A stretch of 64,000 nt of DNA from Alligator mississippiensis (lineage: Eukaryota; Chordata; Crocodylia; Alligatoridae), in NCBI RefSeq assembly GCF_030867095.1, contig NC_081824.1, positions 236,122,719 through 236,186,718 of the forward strand, written 5' to 3'. The position numbers and the translations under genes were made by a program. This document shows positions 21,146 through 64,000 of the stretch, one piece after another (position 1 is the stretch's first letter; each line of letters begins with the position of its first letter). Under the pieces are notes generated by a model. The model had not been told where the DNA came from and did not search any database. It was given only the letters and a program-made list of their open reading frames with translations.

Positions 21146-21330
21146 TATTGCTTAGGCATTATTAATCAATCAATGTATTACTACCATCAATCAATTAAAT
21201 ATCATTAATCTTATTAATCAATGTATTCATATTGTTAACCAATTAATATTAATCGTATTATTACTGTCAGTCAAATTATTAATATTATTAATCAAATCAT
21301 TCATTAATAATTAATTAATAATTAGTCATT
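21140..21330. repeat. AT-rich ATTAAT/ATCAATCA repeat upstream of the SOS1 promoter
   Basis: About 190 bp are composed largely of ATTAAT, AATCAATC and TTATTA variants, with almost no G or C. It ends within about 20 bp of the GC-rich promoter, giving a very sharp composition boundary at about 21335. Confidence 0.8.
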
Positions 21331-21934
21331 ATTGGTCAGGCATCGAACGAAGGCGGAAGCTATGGTACAAGCGCGGTAGCCAATACACTGCGCGCTGTGC
21401 AGGGCGGGGAGGGCAGGCCTCGCGCCAGCGCCCGCCACGGCTGTCCCTGTGGGCTCCTCCCTGCCGCAGGGGGCGCTGCGGAGCCCCCTCCGCCGATCGC
21501 CCAGCGAGGCGTTCGGCGCTCGGCTGAGCTGGCCTGGCCACTCGCTTCCCTTTGACGTCCGCATCTGACCTGGCGGCTGTTGGGCGCACAGGCACGGCGC
21601 ATGCGCCCTGGGGGAGGGAGGGGGTTCAGTGTCGCCCTGCCGCGCATGCGCCCTGCGGAGTAACCGTCCGGGCACGGGAAGAGCCCCCGGAGCTGCAGCC
21701 GTGCTCGGGTCCCGGCACAAGCCCCGCCCCCCGCGCCGGTCCCGCGCCCCGCGCTGCGCCCCCGGGCCGGGCCCGGCCATGCCAGCGCGGCCGGCGGGGT
21801 AGGGCGGCGGGTGCTGAGGCCAGGCCGGGGCCGCGGGGGGATGCCGCCGCCGCCGCCCGGCGCCCAGAGCGGCCGCCGCCGGGAGCCGCTGGCCCCGCGC
21901 TGAGCCCGCCCCGCCCCCCCGGCCCGGCGGCAGG

Positions 21935-63242
<41,308 letters not shown>

Positions 63243-63614
63243 TGAGGATGCTCAGCCTCTGGCCTGCGGAACCATGGCATCTAGCCTGTGAGGCTCCCCA
63301 CAGGTTGGGAAATTTGGTGTCCAGGTACTAGTGGCAAGTAATATTGCCATTCCTCCCCTGGTGCCAAATTCCCAAGGTCTGTATGTATGGCTGGGCCAGG
63401 CAGCCTTCCTTCCCTTCCCCTCCCCACACCTCTTTCCCCCATGAGACCCAGTTGGGGCTAGGCCACTGCCCAGCTCACCCCACATGGCCAGATCAGGCCC
63501 TGCCTCACTGTCCAAGTGAAGTGCCAGATTGCAACCTCCTGGCTGGATCTGGCTCACAGAATGACTGAGTACCATCCATCTGGCCCAAAGGAGAAAAAGG
63601 GTTGGGCAACACTG
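63243..63614. mobile_element. 372 bp hAT MITE, intron 10
   Basis: Left end TGAGGATGCTCAGCCTCTGG and right end AAGGGTTGGGCAACACTG are imperfect inverted repeats. The flanks CTTTAGAG (63235-63242) and CTTCAGAG (63615-63622) differ at one base of eight. The inner 'gatctggctcacag' and 'ggcctgcggaacc' stretches are typical of this hAT group. Confidence 0.82.
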
Positions 63615-63622
63615 CTTCAGAG

Positions 63623-64000
63623 CTTTTTGATCCAAGTATCTCCTCACAGTGGAAATGAGAAATAGCAGCTATTCTTGCTTAAGGTTACAAATCAGTTTGG
63701 TCACCTTTTAGCATACAAAATCTTCTGTTTGTTAGTCAGAAAGATCTATAGTTTGGTGACTCAGCATTTTATTGTTGCTTGTAATGTACTTAATGCTTCA
63801 GATTTATTGCTGATTTTCAGTCGTTTGAAAACTTAGACAGAAGAACAGCAAATATCTCTTGCACCTTTCTTTCGTGTACAACACTTTATATTATTGGATT
63901 AAGTTTTTAAAATCTGCAATTACTGGGACTTTGTTTTAAGAAAATCTCTTCTCTTCAGGGAAATGGCTTGGGCTGGGTTGGGTCTCTGTCTTTTTCTGAT
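63623..64000. other. SOS1 intron 10, continues past the window
   Basis: AT-rich intron with no coding match. Exon 11 lies beyond the right edge. Confidence 0.6.

Overview
The window is vertebrate nuclear DNA, from a sauropsid and most likely a crocodilian (a turtle is the main alternative). I infer this from three things: a spliced SOS1 gene whose exons match human SOS1 codon for codon in length; CR1 LINE copies and CR1-tailed repeats; and a heavy load of hAT-type and other terminal-inverted-repeat (TIR) elements, plus Gypsy and Penelope-like retroelements, which bird genomes largely lack. No bacterial-style genes, operons or CRISPR arrays are present.

Bases 1-21,300 are intergenic and built almost entirely of transposon remains. 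In order they hold: a hAT-like element with a GC-rich core (from 2332); a 5'-truncated Penelope-like element with reverse transcriptase and GIY-YIG endonuclease relics (about 3655-5130); CR1 fragments, including a reverse-strand 1.4 kb piece (7318-8757); a decayed Ty3/Gypsy element with both LTRs (8883-17246) that was later hit by two TIR elements and one solo LTR; a tRNA-Ile-headed, CR1-tailed SINE (17350-17516); and several MITEs. An AT-rich ATTAAT-type repeat (about 21140-21330) abuts the SOS1 CpG island.

From 21,340 the window holds the 5' part of SOS1 on the plus strand: CpG-island promoter with two perfect NRF1-type palindromes, then exons 1-10 (21935-62555). They encode residues 1-619 plus one base of codon 620: the histone-fold domain, the DH domain, the PH domain, the helical linker and the first residues of the REM domain. 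The remaining REM, CDC25 and proline-rich regions lie beyond the right edge. SOS1 is the Ras/Rac guanine-nucleotide exchange factor recruited by GRB2. All introns have GT-AG ends except intron 3, which reads GC-AG.

The introns (15.7, 2.4, 0.6, 8.2, 1.7, 0.9, 0.14, 7.2 and 1.8 kb) hold many non-autonomous elements, several with clear 8-bp target-site duplications (TSDs). Several unrelated families share one design: short AT-rich ends around a long GC-rich, CpG-bearing core. Those cores produce most of the long but meaningless open frames here. I found no second protein-coding host gene.
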